Assembly (NCBI RefSeq): GCF_002993885.1
Contig: NZ_CM009578.1
Location: 1,959,751 to 2,023,750, forward strand
Length of the DNA stretch: 64,000 bases
Source: Sphingopyxis lindanitolerans
Lineage (GTDB): Bacteria > Pseudomonadota > Alphaproteobacteria > Sphingomonadales > Sphingomonadaceae
Reading direction: 5' to 3'
The notes under the pieces were generated by a model. It saw only the letters and a program-made list of their open reading frames with translations. It did no database searches and was not told the DNA's origin. This document shows positions 1-7,680 of the stretch, piece after piece; the stretch's first letter is position 1; every line of letters starts with the position of its first letter. Position numbers and translations under genes: made by a program.

Positions 1-378
1 CTGAGCTTTCCCGACCAGTTTTTCGACGCCTATACGATCGCCTTCGGCATCCGCAACGTCACCGACATTCCGGCCGCCTTGCGCGAAGCGCACCGCGTGC
101 TGCGCTATGGCGGGCGCTTCTTCTGCCTCGAATTTTCGACCAATGAATGGCCGGGCTTCGCGCAGGCCTATGACGCTTATTCGCACCATATGGTGCCCAG
201 GCTCGGCAAGCTGATCGCGCAGGACGAGGACAGCTATCGCTACCTGATCGAATCGATCCGCCGCTTTCCGCCGATGCCCGCCTTCGCCAGGATGATCGGC
301 GACGCGGGCTTCACCGCGGTCAAGGTCGAGCCGATCATGGGCGGACTGGTCGCGATCCACAGCGGGTGGAAAGCGTGA
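1..378 (+). CDS. ubiE: Ubiquinone/menaquinone biosynthesis C-methyltransferase UbiE, 3' part
   Basis: The frame is open from the first base, so the N-terminal half, including the SAM-binding glycine loop, lies outside the window. What remains reads TIAFGIRNVTD, then a R-V-L-R-x-G-G-R motif and LEFS, the standard post-motif-I region of UbiE/COQ5 class I methyltransferases. UbiE C-methylates the benzoquinol ring in ubiquinone synthesis. The C-terminal GGLVAIHSGWKA matches the family's usual end. The next gene is ubiB, and the ubiE-ubiB order is common in alphaproteobacteria, which supports the call. A palindromic repeat separates the two genes. Confidence 0.93.
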   Translation: MSFPDQFFDAYTIAFGIRNVTDIPAALREAHRVLRYGGRFFCLEFSTNEWPGFAQAYDAYSHHMVPRLGKLIAQDEDSYRYLIESIRRFPPMPAFARMIGDAGFTAVKVEPIMGGLVAIHSGWKA

Positions 379-390
379 GCAAACCGCATT

Positions 391-528
391 CTTCTCCCCT
401 CCCGCTGGCGGGAGGGGCAGCGAGACTTGCGAACTTGTTCGCTCGTCGCAGCGGGGTGGGCGGACGCGATGTCGCAAGCTCGCTTCGCTCGCGCCCACCC
501 CTAACCCCTCCCGCTGGCGGGAGGGGAA
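391..528. repeat. GC-rich palindromic repeat between ubiE and ubiB (family A)
   Basis: The element is bounded by two nearly identical palindromic ends reading CCCCTCCCGCTGGCGGGAGG at about 396-415, with a second copy at about 505-524. A less repetitive core lies between them. The same ends, with CTTGCG in place of CTGGCG, bound the in-frame insertion inside coaBC at 3194-3320, so this is a dispersed family. It fills most of the 157-base gap and ends just before the ubiB ribosome-binding site. Confidence 0.8.
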
Positions 529-535
529 CCAGGAC

Positions 536-2080
536 ATGACCCAACCCGTCACGCACATCTTTCGCCTGCTGCGATGGGGCCGCATTCTCGCGCGCCACGG
601 CGCGCTGCGCGGGATCGAGTCGGCGCCGCAGACGCCGCCGGGGGTCAAGCGATTGTGCCGGATCGCGCGGCTGGGGACGATCCAGCCGCGCATCCCCGAC
701 TATGCCGCGGCCTTCCAGGCGATCGGCCCCGCCGCGGTCAAGCTGGGGCAGACGCTCGCGACGCGCCCCGACCTCGTCGGCGAAGAGGCGGCGCGCAACC
801 TGCTGAGCCTGCAGGACGCCCTCGCGCCGGTCGGCTTCGACCATATCCGGCGCGAAATCGAAGCGACCTTCGAAGCCCCGCTCGAAAGCCTCTATGCCGA
901 ATTCGATCCCGAACCCGTTGGTTCGGCCTCGATCGCACAGGTCCACCGCGCGGTGACGACCGATGGCCGCAAGGTCGCGGTCAAGGTCCGCCGTCCGGGC
1001 ATCGACAAGCAGTTCGCGCGCGACATCGAAACCTATGAATGGGCGGCGGCGCATCTCGAGGCGTTCGGCGGCGAGGCGAGTCGGCTGCGCCCGCGTCAGG
1101 TGATCGCCAATTTCCGCCGCTGGACGCTGCGCGAACTCGACCTGCGCCGCGAAGCCGCTTCGGCGTCCGAGCTTGCCGACGCGATGGTCGGCGTGCCGAC
1201 CTATGAAGTGCCGGCGATCGACTGGGACCGCACCGCCAGCCGCGTGATGACGCTGGACTGGATCGACGGCATCAAGATCTCGCACCGCGACCAGCTGATC
1301 GCCGCGGGGCACGACATGGAAAGACTGGCGGCAAACCTCGTCAACGCCTTCCTGCGCCAGGCGATTGCCGAAGGCTTTTTCCACGCCGACATGCACCAGG
1401 GCAATTTGTTCGTGAAAGCCGACGGGACGATCGCCGCGGTCGATTTCGGCATCATGGGGCGGATCAACCGCCAGGCACGCTACTGGCTTGCCGAAATCCT
1501 CTATGGTCTGACCACCGGCAATTACCGCCGCGTCGCCGAGATTCATTTCGAGGCGCAATATGTGCCCGATTATCACAGCGTCGAGGAATTCGCGACGGCA
1601 CTGCGCGCGGTCGGCGAGCCGATGCGCGGCAAGCCGGTGAGCGAATTGTCGGTCGGCCAGATGCTCGACGGGCTGTTCGCGATCACCCGCGATTTCGACA
1701 TGCAGACGCAGCCGCACCTGCTGCTCTTGCAAAAGACGATGGTGATGGTCGAGGGCGTCGCGACGATGCTCGATCCAAAGATCAATATGTGGGACGTTTC
1801 CGGCCCCTTCGTGCGCGAATGGATTCGCGACGAACTCGGTCCCGAAGCAGCGCTCGCCGACGGCCTGCGCGAACAGGGCAAGACGCTCGCGCTGATCCCC
1901 GACATCATCCGCCGCCTCGACGCGCAATTGCCGAAAAAGGGCGCCGCGCCGCCCGCGCCGCCGCTGCCCGATATCGCGCTGATGTGGGAGAAGGACCAGA
2001 AGCGCGTCTGGTGGCGCTATGCGCTGACCGCGCTGGTTGGCGCGGCGGCGGGCGCGGGAGTGCTGCACTGGCTCAGTTGA
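536..2080 (+). CDS. ubiB: UbiB/ABC1/ADCK-type atypical kinase, ubiquinone biosynthesis
   Basis: This 514-residue protein of the UbiB/COQ8 family is needed for the hydroxylation steps of aerobic ubiquinone synthesis and acts as an ATPase of the membrane-bound Ubi complex. The KxGQ signature of the family is at residues 69-72 (KLGQ). The A-rich nucleotide loop GSASIAQVH follows near 129-137, a VAVK lysine at 150, the HADMHQGN catalytic loop near 283-290 and DFG at 303-305. The C-terminus has a hydrophobic membrane segment (about 492-514). The ATG follows a weak AGGAC site supplied just after the repeat. It lies directly downstream of ubiE. Confidence 0.96.
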   Translation: MTQPVTHIFRLLRWGRILARHGALRGIESAPQTPPGVKRLCRIARLGTIQPRIPDYAAAFQAIGPAAVKLGQTLATRPDLVGEEAARNLLSLQDALAPVGFDHIRREIEATFEAPLESLYAEFDPEPVGSASIAQVHRAVTTDGRKVAVKVRRPGIDKQFARDIETYEWAAAHLEAFGGEASRLRPRQVIANFRRWTLRELDLRREAASASELADAMVGVPTYEVPAIDWDRTASRVMTLDWIDGIKISHRDQLIAAGHDMERLAANLVNAFLRQAIAEGFFHADMHQGNLFVKADGTIAAVDFGIMGRINRQARYWLAEILYGLTTGNYRRVAEIHFEAQYVPDYHSVEEFATALRAVGEPMRGKPVSELSVGQMLDGLFAITRDFDMQTQPHLLLLQKTMVMVEGVATMLDPKINMWDVSGPFVREWIRDELGPEAALADGLREQGKTLALIPDIIRRLDAQLPKKGAAPPAPPLPDIALMWEKDQKRVWWRYALTALVGAAAGAGVLHWLS

Positions 2081-2089
2081 CAGGCATGG

Positions 2090-2116
2090 TTCATGCGCAT
2101 AGATTTTGCGCATGAA
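2090..2116. promoter_or_regulatory. Perfect inverted repeat over the ccdA start codon
   Basis: TTCATGCGCA (2090-2099), a 7-base spacer, then TGCGCATGAA (2107-2116) form a perfect 10-bp dyad. The right arm contains the proposed antitoxin ATG at 2112. Position and symmetry suit an operator for the ribbon-helix-helix domain of the CcdA antitoxin, which autorepresses its operon in characterised systems. The dyad could equally fold in mRNA and mask the start codon. The functional role is inferred. Confidence 0.55.
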
Positions 2117-2369
2117 TCGTCCGTCGCGCTCCATCACCGGCAGAAAACCGACAAACGTCACCCTGCCGGCCAATCTGGTGTCCGAGGCCAAACGCCTGGG
2201 AATCAACGTGTCGCAGGCTTGCGAAGCCGGGTTGATGGGAGAGGTCAGAAAGAGGCTGGGCGAGGAATGGAAGCGCGAAAATAAGGAAGCCATCGAGTCT
2301 TCGAACGAATATGTGCGCAAGCATGGGCTGCCGCTGGCCCGGTATCGAGATCGCCTGTGGCGCAGCTAG
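2112..2369 (+). CDS. ccdA: CcdA-like antitoxin
   Basis: An 85-residue protein. Its N-terminal half, with T-N-V-T-L-P-x-x-L-V followed by A-K-x-L-G-I-N-V-S-Q-A-C, is the ribbon-helix-helix DNA-binding domain of the CcdA family. The C-terminal half, with R-x-N-K-E-A-I-E-x-x-N-E-Y-V-x-x-H-G-L-P-L, is the toxin-binding tail. The ATG at 2112 is chosen; a TTG at 2106 is the in-frame alternative. The gene starts 31 bases after the ubiB stop and overlaps the toxin gene by 13 bases, as expected for an antitoxin-first operon. This is a chromosomal copy set among housekeeping genes. Confidence 0.88.
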   Translation: MNRPSRSITGRKPTNVTLPANLVSEAKRLGINVSQACEAGLMGEVRKRLGEEWKRENKEAIESSNEYVRKHGLPLARYRDRLWRS

Positions 2370-2653
2370 ATGTGTTCCGCACCGACGAAGGCGAGTATCT
2401 GCTCGACTTCCAGTCGGACACGCTGGACCATTACAACACCCGTTTCGTGATCCCGCTGGTCAGCCCCGACCATGGGCCAAAGCTCGCCGAACGGCTCAAT
2501 CCCGTCTTTGCCATCGATGACGAACCGATGGCGCTTTACACGCAGTTCGCGTTGACGGTGCCGGTGGCGGATCTGAAATATTTCGTGACGTCCCTGTCCG
2601 ACCAACATTATCTCGTCATGTCGGCCCTCGACATGCTCATCAGCGGGTATTGA
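2357..2653 (+). CDS. ccdB: CcdB-like toxin (gyrase-poison fold)
   Basis: A 98-residue protein with the CcdB pattern. It has an N-terminal strand with V-F-R-T, then D-F-Q-S-D-T-L-D, a T-R-F-V-I-P-L-V-S strand, and a C-terminal helix V-M-S-A-L-D-M-L-I. It starts with GTG at 2357, within the end of the antitoxin gene. F-plasmid CcdB ends in Trp-Gly-Ile, and those residues contact gyrase; this protein ends S-G-Y and lacks the tryptophan. Gyrase poisoning therefore cannot be assumed, and it may be an attenuated or retargeted homologue. coaBC follows after 4 bases. Confidence 0.88.
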   Translation: MAQLDVFRTDEGEYLLDFQSDTLDHYNTRFVIPLVSPDHGPKLAERLNPVFAIDDEPMALYTQFALTVPVADLKYFVTSLSDQHYLVMSALDMLISGY

Positions 2654-2657
2654 CGCC

Positions 2658-4025
2658 ATGACCCCGAAACGCATCCTGCTCATCATCGGCGGCGGCATCG
2701 CGGCCTATAAGAGCATCGAGCTCGTCCGGCTGCTTCGCAAGAGCGGCCATATCGTGCGCTGCGTGCTGACCCGCGCGGGCGAGCAGTTCGTGACCCCGCT
2801 GACCCTCGCCGCGCTCAGCGAGAACAAAGTCTATACCAATCTTTTCGACCTCAAGGACGAGGTCGAGATGGGGCATATCCAGCTCAGCCGCGAGGCCGAC
2901 CTGGTCGTCGTCGCGCCCGCGACCGCCGACCTGTTGGCGAAAATGGCGGCGGGTATCGCCGACGATCTGGCGACGACGCTGCTGCTCGCGACCGACAAGC
3001 CGGTGCTCGCCGCGCCGGCGATGAACGTGCGCATGTGGCTGCACCCCGCGACGCGGCGCAATGTAGCGACGCTGCACGGCGACGGAGTGACGGTGATGGA
3101 GCCCGACGAGGGCGCGATGGCGTGCGGCGAATATGGCCCAGGACGGCTTCCCGAACCAGCGGCGATCTTTGCGGCGATCGGAGATGCGCTGGCTTCTCCC
3201 CTCCCGCTTGCGGGAGGGGTCGGGGGAGCGCCTGTGGCGCCGTCAACCTTAGCATCAGACGACGCGCGCCGCTCTACCGACATGCCCTCCCCCAGCCCCT
3301 CCCGCAAGCGGGAGGGGGACATCGACGGCCAGCCCGACTTCGCCCCCGCCAACCACCGCCCGCTTTACGGCCGCCGCATCCTGATCACCGCGGGACCGAC
3401 GCACGAGCCGATCGACCCGGTGCGCTACATCGCCAACCGGTCGAGCGGAAAGCAGGGCTTCGCGATCGCCGCCGCCGCCGCCGAGGCGGGCGCCGAGGTG
3501 CTGCTGATCGCCGGGCCGGTGCCGCTCCCGACCCCGCCGGGCGTGATCCGCGTCGATGTCGAAACCGCGCGCGAGATGGCGGCCGAGGTCGAGGCGGGAT
3601 TGCCCGTCGACGCCGCGATCATGGTCGCTGCGGTCGCCGACTGGCGCGCCGCCGACACCGCGCCGCAAAAGATCAAGAAGGACGGCAGCGGCGCGGTCGC
3701 ACCGCTCGCGCTCGCCGAAAATCCCGACATCCTCGCGGGCCTCGCCAAAAGTCCGCGCCGCCCACCGCTATTGATCGGCTTTGCGGCCGAGACCAACGAT
3801 GTCCTCGCGCACGCCGAGGCGAAGCTCGCGCGCAAGGGCTGCGACTGGATCGTCGCCAATGATGTTTCGGCCGACCCGATGGGCGGCGAGACGAACCGGG
3901 TCCATATCGTCGGCAAGGACGGCGTGGACAGCTGGGACCGGCTGCCCAAAGAGGTGGTCGCCCGCAAATTGATGGAAAAGATCGCCGATGAGCTCGACGC
4001 CCGCATATCCGCTTCCGATGATTGA
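2658..4025 (+). CDS. coaBC: Bifunctional phosphopantothenoylcysteine decarboxylase / phosphopantothenate-cysteine ligase
   Basis: A 455-residue two-domain enzyme making 4'-phosphopantetheine for CoA. The CoaC flavoprotein half has GGIAAYK (12-18), the catalytic histidine in MGHIQL (H73), PAMN (120-123) and the substrate-clamp cysteine in [10 protein letters not shown] (C156). The CoaB half starts near 237 with [15 protein letters not shown]260 in the N-R-S-S-G-K-Q-G motif and the PQKIKK lysine. Residues about 180-221 have no counterpart in the family: they are the translation of a palindromic repeat, placed exactly in the interdomain linker. The 3' end overlaps dut by 8 bases if dut starts at 4018. 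Confidence 0.96.
   Translation: MTPKRILLIIGGGIAAYKSIELVRLLRKSGHIVRCVLTRAGEQFVTPLTLAALSENKVYTNLFDLKDEVEMGHIQLSREADLVVVAPATADLLAKMAAGIADDLATTLLLATDKPVLAAPAMNVRMWLHPATRRNVATLHGDGVTVMEPDEGAMACGEYGPGRLPEPAAIFAAIGDALASPLPLAGGVGGAPVAPSTLASDDARRSTDMPSPSPSRKREGDIDGQPDFAPANHRPLYGRRILITAGPTHEPIDPVRYIANRSSGKQGFAIAAAAAEAGAEVLLIAGPVPLPTPPGVIRVDVETAREMAAEVEAGLPVDAAIMVAAVADWRAADTAPQKIKKDGSGAVAPLALAENPDILAGLAKSPRRPPLLIGFAAETNDVLAHAEAKLARKGCDWIVANDVSADPMGGETNRVHIVGKDGVDSWDRLPKEVVARKLMEKIADELDARISASDD
3194..3320. repeat. In-frame palindromic repeat inside coaBC (family A)
   Basis: Terminal inverted repeats of about 32 bases (about 3195-3227 and 3288-3320) each contain CCCCTCCCGC plus its own complement. The pair matches the element at 391-528. 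The translated core is low complexity and rich in Ser, Pro and Ala. The reading frame stays open across it, and both flanking catalytic domains are intact. Confidence 0.8.
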
Positions 4026-4548
4026 AATCCGGGTTCAGCGCCTGCCGAACGGCGGCGGCCTGCCGCTACCCGCCTATGCCAGCGACGGCGCAGCGGGGAT
4101 GGACGTCGTCGCGGCCGAGACGCTGACGCTGCGCCCCGGCGCGCGCCACGCGGTCGCGACCGGCTTCGCAATGGCGATCCCGCCGGGCTATGAAGTCCAG
4201 GTGCGCCCGCGATCGGGGCTCGCGCTCAAGCATGGCATCACCTGCCTCAACACGCCGGGCACGATCGACAGCGACTATCGCGGCGAGGTGAAGGTCATTC
4301 TCGCCAATCTGTCCGACGATAATTTCGAGATCAGCCGCGGCGACCGCATCGCCCAGCTCGTCCCCGCCGCCGTTCAGCGCGCCGCCTTCGCCGAGGTCGA
4401 AACGCTCGACGAGACCGCGCGCGGCGCGGGTGGTTTCGGCTCGACCGGGGTCGCGAGCGACGATGGCGTCGAAGCGATCGAGGACGACCATATCCCCGAC
4501 AATCTCGGTTCGCTGGCGGCGATGAAGATGCGCCAGCCGGGCGATTAG
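4018..4548 (+). CDS. dut: dUTP diphosphatase
   Basis: A trimeric dUTPase that hydrolyses dUTP to dUMP. All five family motifs are visible in order: [35 protein letters not shown] and the P-loop-like [10 protein letters not shown] near the C-terminus. About 30 residues follow motif V, longer than E. coli Dut. The ATG at 4018 overlaps the coaBC stop (ATGATTGA); an in-frame ATG at 3988 would add 10 residues not typical of the family. The coaBC-dut order is widely conserved in proteobacteria. Confidence 0.95.
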   Translation: MIEIRVQRLPNGGGLPLPAYASDGAAGMDVVAAETLTLRPGARHAVATGFAMAIPPGYEVQVRPRSGLALKHGITCLNTPGTIDSDYRGEVKVILANLSDDNFEISRGDRIAQLVPAAVQRAAFAEVETLDETARGAGGFGSTGVASDDGVEAIEDDHIPDNLGSLAAMKMRQPGD

Positions 4549-4553
4549 GGTCC

Positions 4554-5303
4554 ATGCTCAGCGACGCCGAACTCGACCGTTATGCGCGCCAGATCATCCT
4601 GCCCGTCTTTGGCGGCGCCGGACAGGCGAAGCTGAAGGGAGCCCATGTCGCGATCATCGGCGCGGGCGGGATCGGCTGTCCGGCGATCACCTATCTGGCC
4701 GCGGCGGGGGTCGGCACGCTGACCATCATCGACCATGACCAGATCGAACTGTCGAACCTCCAGCGCCAGCCGCTCTTCACCGATGCCGACCTCGGCGCGC
4801 TCAAGGTCGAGGTCGCGGCGGCGGCGGCGCGGCGGATCAACCCGCATGTCGAGGTCGTGGCGATGCCCGAACGGCTCGACATCGCCAATGCCGAAGCGCT
4901 GCTCGCGGGCGCCGACCTGATCCTCGACGGCTGCGACAATTTCGCGACCCGGCTCGCGGTCAACCGCGCCGCGGTCGCGCTGCATATTCCCCTGCTCTCG
5001 GCCGCGATCGGTGCCTTCGAGGGACAGGTCGCGCTCTATGAGGGTTGGCGCGCCGACGCCCCATGCTATTCCTGCCTCGTCGGCGACGATCCCGATCGCC
5101 CCGGCATCAATTGCGCCGAACAGGGCGTCATGGGCGCGCTGCCGGGGATGGTCGGGACGATGGCGGCGCTCGAGGCGGTGCGCGCGCTGACCGGCTGGGG
5201 GCGGCCGCTGACCGGCCGCCTGACGATCCTCGACATGCTCGAGCGGCGCTGGCGCGAGGTCGCGCTCGCCAAGGAACCCGAGTGCCCGATATGCCGGGGC
5301 TGA
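4554..5303 (+). CDS. HesA/MoeB/ThiF-family adenylyltransferase
   Basis: A 249-residue E1-like enzyme that adenylates the C-terminal glycine of a ubiquitin-like sulfur carrier (MoaD or ThiS). It shows the arginine-finger region R-Y-A-R-Q, the nucleotide loop GAGGIG (36-41) with Asp at 60, N-L-Q-R-Q, D-G-C-D-N-F-A-T-R, the crossover cysteine region N-C-A-E-Q-G-V, and two CxxC pairs (CYSC and CPIC) that bind structural zinc. Length equals E. coli MoeB. The sequence alone does not separate MoeB from ThiF; thiC in the same window does not settle it. It overlaps the next gene by 13 bases. Confidence 0.9.
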   Translation: MLSDAELDRYARQIILPVFGGAGQAKLKGAHVAIIGAGGIGCPAITYLAAAGVGTLTIIDHDQIELSNLQRQPLFTDADLGALKVEVAAAAARRINPHVEVVAMPERLDIANAEALLAGADLILDGCDNFATRLAVNRAAVALHIPLLSAAIGAFEGQVALYEGWRADAPCYSCLVGDDPDRPGINCAEQGVMGALPGMVGTMAALEAVRALTGWGRPLTGRLTILDMLERRWREVALAKEPECPICRG

Positions 5304-5656
5304 GCCTCATCGTTCCCGCGGCCGACGGCGCCCGCTTCTATGCCGCGCTCGAGGCCGCGACCGCGGCAAGCGCGCTCGGGCGCCCCGCGCGCCTCTTCCT
5401 CCAGGGCGAAGCGGCGGCGCTGCTCCGCACGCCCGTGTCCTTCGCCGGCGACGCCGCGCGGCGCGCCGCCGGGCAGCCCGACCTCGCGTCGCTGATCGCC
5501 GAAGCCATGGCGATGGGGGTGCGGCTGATCGTTTGCCAGTCGGGCCTGGCGCTGGCGGGCATGACCGCGAACGAGCTGGCGCCGCAGGTGCGCGCGGGCG
5601 GGCTGGTCAGCTTTCTGGCCGAAGCGGGCGCCGGGGATCAGATGGTCGTTTATTGA
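5291..5656 (+). CDS. Small DsrE-like protein
   Basis: A 121-residue protein with the DsrE/TusD-like alternating strand-helix layout: S-L-I-V-P-A-A-D, R-L-F-L-Q-G-E, and M-G-V-R-L-I-V-C-Q-S-G-L-A-L-A-G-M. One conserved-type cysteine is at 82. DsrE-fold proteins often relay sulfur through such a cysteine. Starting inside the end of the E1-like gene suggests that the two act together in sulfur transfer. That role is inferred. The ATG at 5291 is chosen because the upstream frame is arginine-rich shadow sequence. Confidence 0.78.
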   Translation: MPGLSLIVPAADGARFYAALEAATAASALGRPARLFLQGEAAALLRTPVSFAGDAARRAAGQPDLASLIAEAMAMGVRLIVCQSGLALAGMTANELAPQVRAGGLVSFLAEAGAGDQMVVY

Positions 5657-5687
5657 TCGCGTCGCCCCCCGCGCGGACGACGGCCGT

Positions 5688-6410
5688 TTACGGATTCTTG
5701 CACACCGTAATATCTTCGGGTTTCGGGCGTTTGCCGTCGGGGACGAAGCGCGCGAGATAGCCACCGGCATGCGCCTTGTCGTCATAGGAGACGAGTTTGT
5801 AGCCCACCGCCTCGAACTCGCAGACGAGCAGGCGAAAGGGCGTGCCATGCTGCGCGATCGGGCGGTCGCCGTCGACGACGATGACCTGTCCGCCCTTGCG
5901 GAGCGCCGGGCGCAGCCGCCACAGAAAGGCGTAAGGTTCGCCGATCTCGTGATACATATGGATCATGAAGACGCGGTCGAAACTGCCCGCGGGAAGCCGC
6001 GGATCGTCGACCGCGCCCAATTTGAGCGAGACATTGTCAAGCCGCTCGCGCGCGACGCGGTCGGCAAGCCGTTCGATCACCTCGGGCTGGATGTCCTGCG
6101 CCAGGACGCGCCCCGTCGCGCCGACGCGCGGCGCGAGGCGCACCGTGTAATAGCCGTCGCCCGCGCCGATGTCGGCGACGGTCATGCCGGGGCGGACGTC
6201 GGCCGAATCCATGATGTCGTCGGCTTCGTTGACGCGGTCGCGCGCTTCCTCGGTCGACCATTTGGTCGAGGTGATCGGCGCGACCGGGCGGTCGGCGGGC
6301 GGAAATTCGCGCGCGGTTTCGGGGCGATCGCTGTCGCTGCTCCACGGGCCGTTGCAGCCGCCGAGCAGCGCGAGCGCCGCCAGCGCGGGCAGGGCCGCGC
6401 GGCGGATCAT
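5688..6410 (-). CDS. Class I SAM-dependent methyltransferase with lipoprotein signal
   Basis: 240 residues. The N-terminus M-I-R-R plus a hydrophobic run ends in a lipobox, LLGGC, so the protein should be an outer- or inner-membrane lipoprotein facing the periplasm. After a polar linker it has motif I, VADIGAGDGYY, and the motif II/III region D-R-V-F-M-I-H-M-Y-H-E-I. A methyltransferase exported with a lipid anchor is unusual because SAM is cytoplasmic, but this arrangement recurs in proteobacteria. The start overlaps the prfB stop (TGATG), indicating translational coupling. The substrate is unknown. Confidence 0.82.
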   Translation of the reverse strand: MIRRAALPALAALALLGGCNGPWSSDSDRPETAREFPPADRPVAPITSTKWSTEEARDRVNEADDIMDSADVRPGMTVADIGAGDGYYTVRLAPRVGATGRVLAQDIQPEVIERLADRVARERLDNVSLKLGAVDDPRLPAGSFDRVFMIHMYHEIGEPYAFLWRLRPALRKGGQVIVVDGDRPIAQHGTPFRLLVCEFEAVGYKLVSYDDKAHAGGYLARFVPDGKRPKPEDITVCKNP

Positions 6411-7537
6411 CAGTCGATATCCTCCACATCGACCTTTTCGCCGGTCACCTTCTGCGACAGCGCCGCCGCCATGAAGGGGTCGAGCGCGCCGTCGAGCACG
6501 TCGCCCGGCGCGGTCGAGGTGACCCCGGTGCGCAAATCCTTCACGAGCTGATAGGGCTGGAGGACATAGGAGCGAATCTGGTGGCCCCAGCCGATCTCGG
6601 TCTTGGCCTGATATTCGCCCGACGCCTCGGCCTCGCGTTTCTGAAGCTCGGCCTCATACAGGCGCGCCTTCAGCATCCCCATCGCGGTCGCGCGATTCTT
6701 GTGCTGCGAGCGGTCGATCTGCGAAGCGACGACGATGCCGGTGGGCATGTGGGTGATGCGGACCGCCGAATCGGTCGTGTTGACATGCTGCCCGCCCGCG
6801 CCCGAGGCGCGATAGGTATCGATCTTGAGGTCGCTTTCCTTGATCTCGATCTCGATATTGTCGTCGATCACCGGATAGACCCACACCGACGAAAAGCTGG
6901 TGTGCCGCCGCGCCGAACTGTCGTAGGGCGAAATGCGGACAAGGCGGTGGACGCCGCTTTCGGTCTTGGCATAGCCATAGGCATTCTCGCCCTTGACCAG
7001 CATCGTCGCCGACTTGATCCCCGCCTGCTCGCCCGCCTGATATTCGATCAACTCGACCTTCATCCGACGCTTTTCGGCCCAGCGGCTGTACATGCGCTGG
7101 AGCATTTCGGCCCAGTCCTGGCTTTCGGTGCCACCCGCGCCGGCGTGAACCTCGATATAGCAGTCATAGCTGTCGGCCTCGCCCGCGAGCAGCGCCTTGA
7201 CCTTGTCCTCCTCTGCGCGCGCGGCGAGCACGGCGAGGCTTGCCACCGCATCGTCGATCAGCGCCTCGTCGCCCTCCATCTCGGCGAGTTCGATCAACTC
7301 GACGGTGTCGGCCATCTCCGTCTCGATCGCGCGCGTCGCGGTGATCGCCTCGTCGAGGCGGCGGCGTTCGCGCATGACGTCCTGCGCCGCCCTGGGATTG
7401 TCCCACAGCGTCGGATCCTCGACCTTGGCGTTCAATTCGTCGAGGCGGCGCACCGCGCGATCCCAGTCGAGGAATCGGCGCAGCAATGCGAGCGCGGCGT
7501 TGATCGTATCGACATGATCCTGCGCTTCGGCGCGCAT
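6410..7537 (-). CDS. prfB: Peptide chain release factor 2
   Basis: 375 residues. It terminates translation at UGA/UAA. The GGQ motif that triggers peptidyl-tRNA hydrolysis is at 248-250 within SGAGGQHVN. The stop-codon recognition tripeptide reads SPY (203-205) instead of the E. coli SPF. The ATG at 7537 is chosen because alignment to RF2 N-termini begins there. No in-frame UGA or slippery CUU-UGA is present, so the programmed +1 frameshift known from E. coli prfB is absent. It lies downstream of mrcA on the same strand. Confidence 0.95.
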   Translation of the reverse strand: MRAEAQDHVDTINAALALLRRFLDWDRAVRRLDELNAKVEDPTLWDNPRAAQDVMRERRRLDEAITATRAIETEMADTVELIELAEMEGDEALIDDAVASLAVLAARAEEDKVKALLAGEADSYDCYIEVHAGAGGTESQDWAEMLQRMYSRWAEKRRMKVELIEYQAGEQAGIKSATMLVKGENAYGYAKTESGVHRLVRISPYDSSARRHTSFSSVWVYPVIDDNIEIEIKESDLKIDTYRASGAGGQHVNTTDSAVRITHMPTGIVVASQIDRSQHKNRATAMGMLKARLYEAELQKREAEASGEYQAKTEIGWGHQIRSYVLQPYQLVKDLRTGVTSTAPGDVLDGALDPFMAAALSQKVTGEKVDVEDID

Positions 7538-7629
7538 GGTTTTAGCTCCTGAATCGGGTGGCGTCCGGCCATAGAGGCGCCCGCATCTTCCCACAAGGGC
7601 CGCGCGCCAACGGTATTCATAAGCCAGCG

Positions 7630-7680
7630 TGTCCCCGCGAAGGCAGGGGCACAATTACCTTAGGGTCCTGACCCTAGATA
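7630..7680. other. Remnant repeat ends between prfB and mrcA
   Basis: The 136-base gap between the prfB start and the mrcA stop contains one arm of the CCCGCGAAGGC family (about 7635-7651). Next to it is TTAGGGTCCTGACCCTA (about 7660-7676), whose AGGGTCCTGACCCT core is the outermost sequence of the inverted repeats bounding the element at 39713-39981. It looks like a solo end or excision scar. The mrcA stop codon overlaps its edge. Confidence 0.45.

Noticed and set aside
335..2320. A 661-codon open frame on the - strand opposite ubiB
   Set aside because: Antisense of ubiB and running through a repeat; no recognisable motif.
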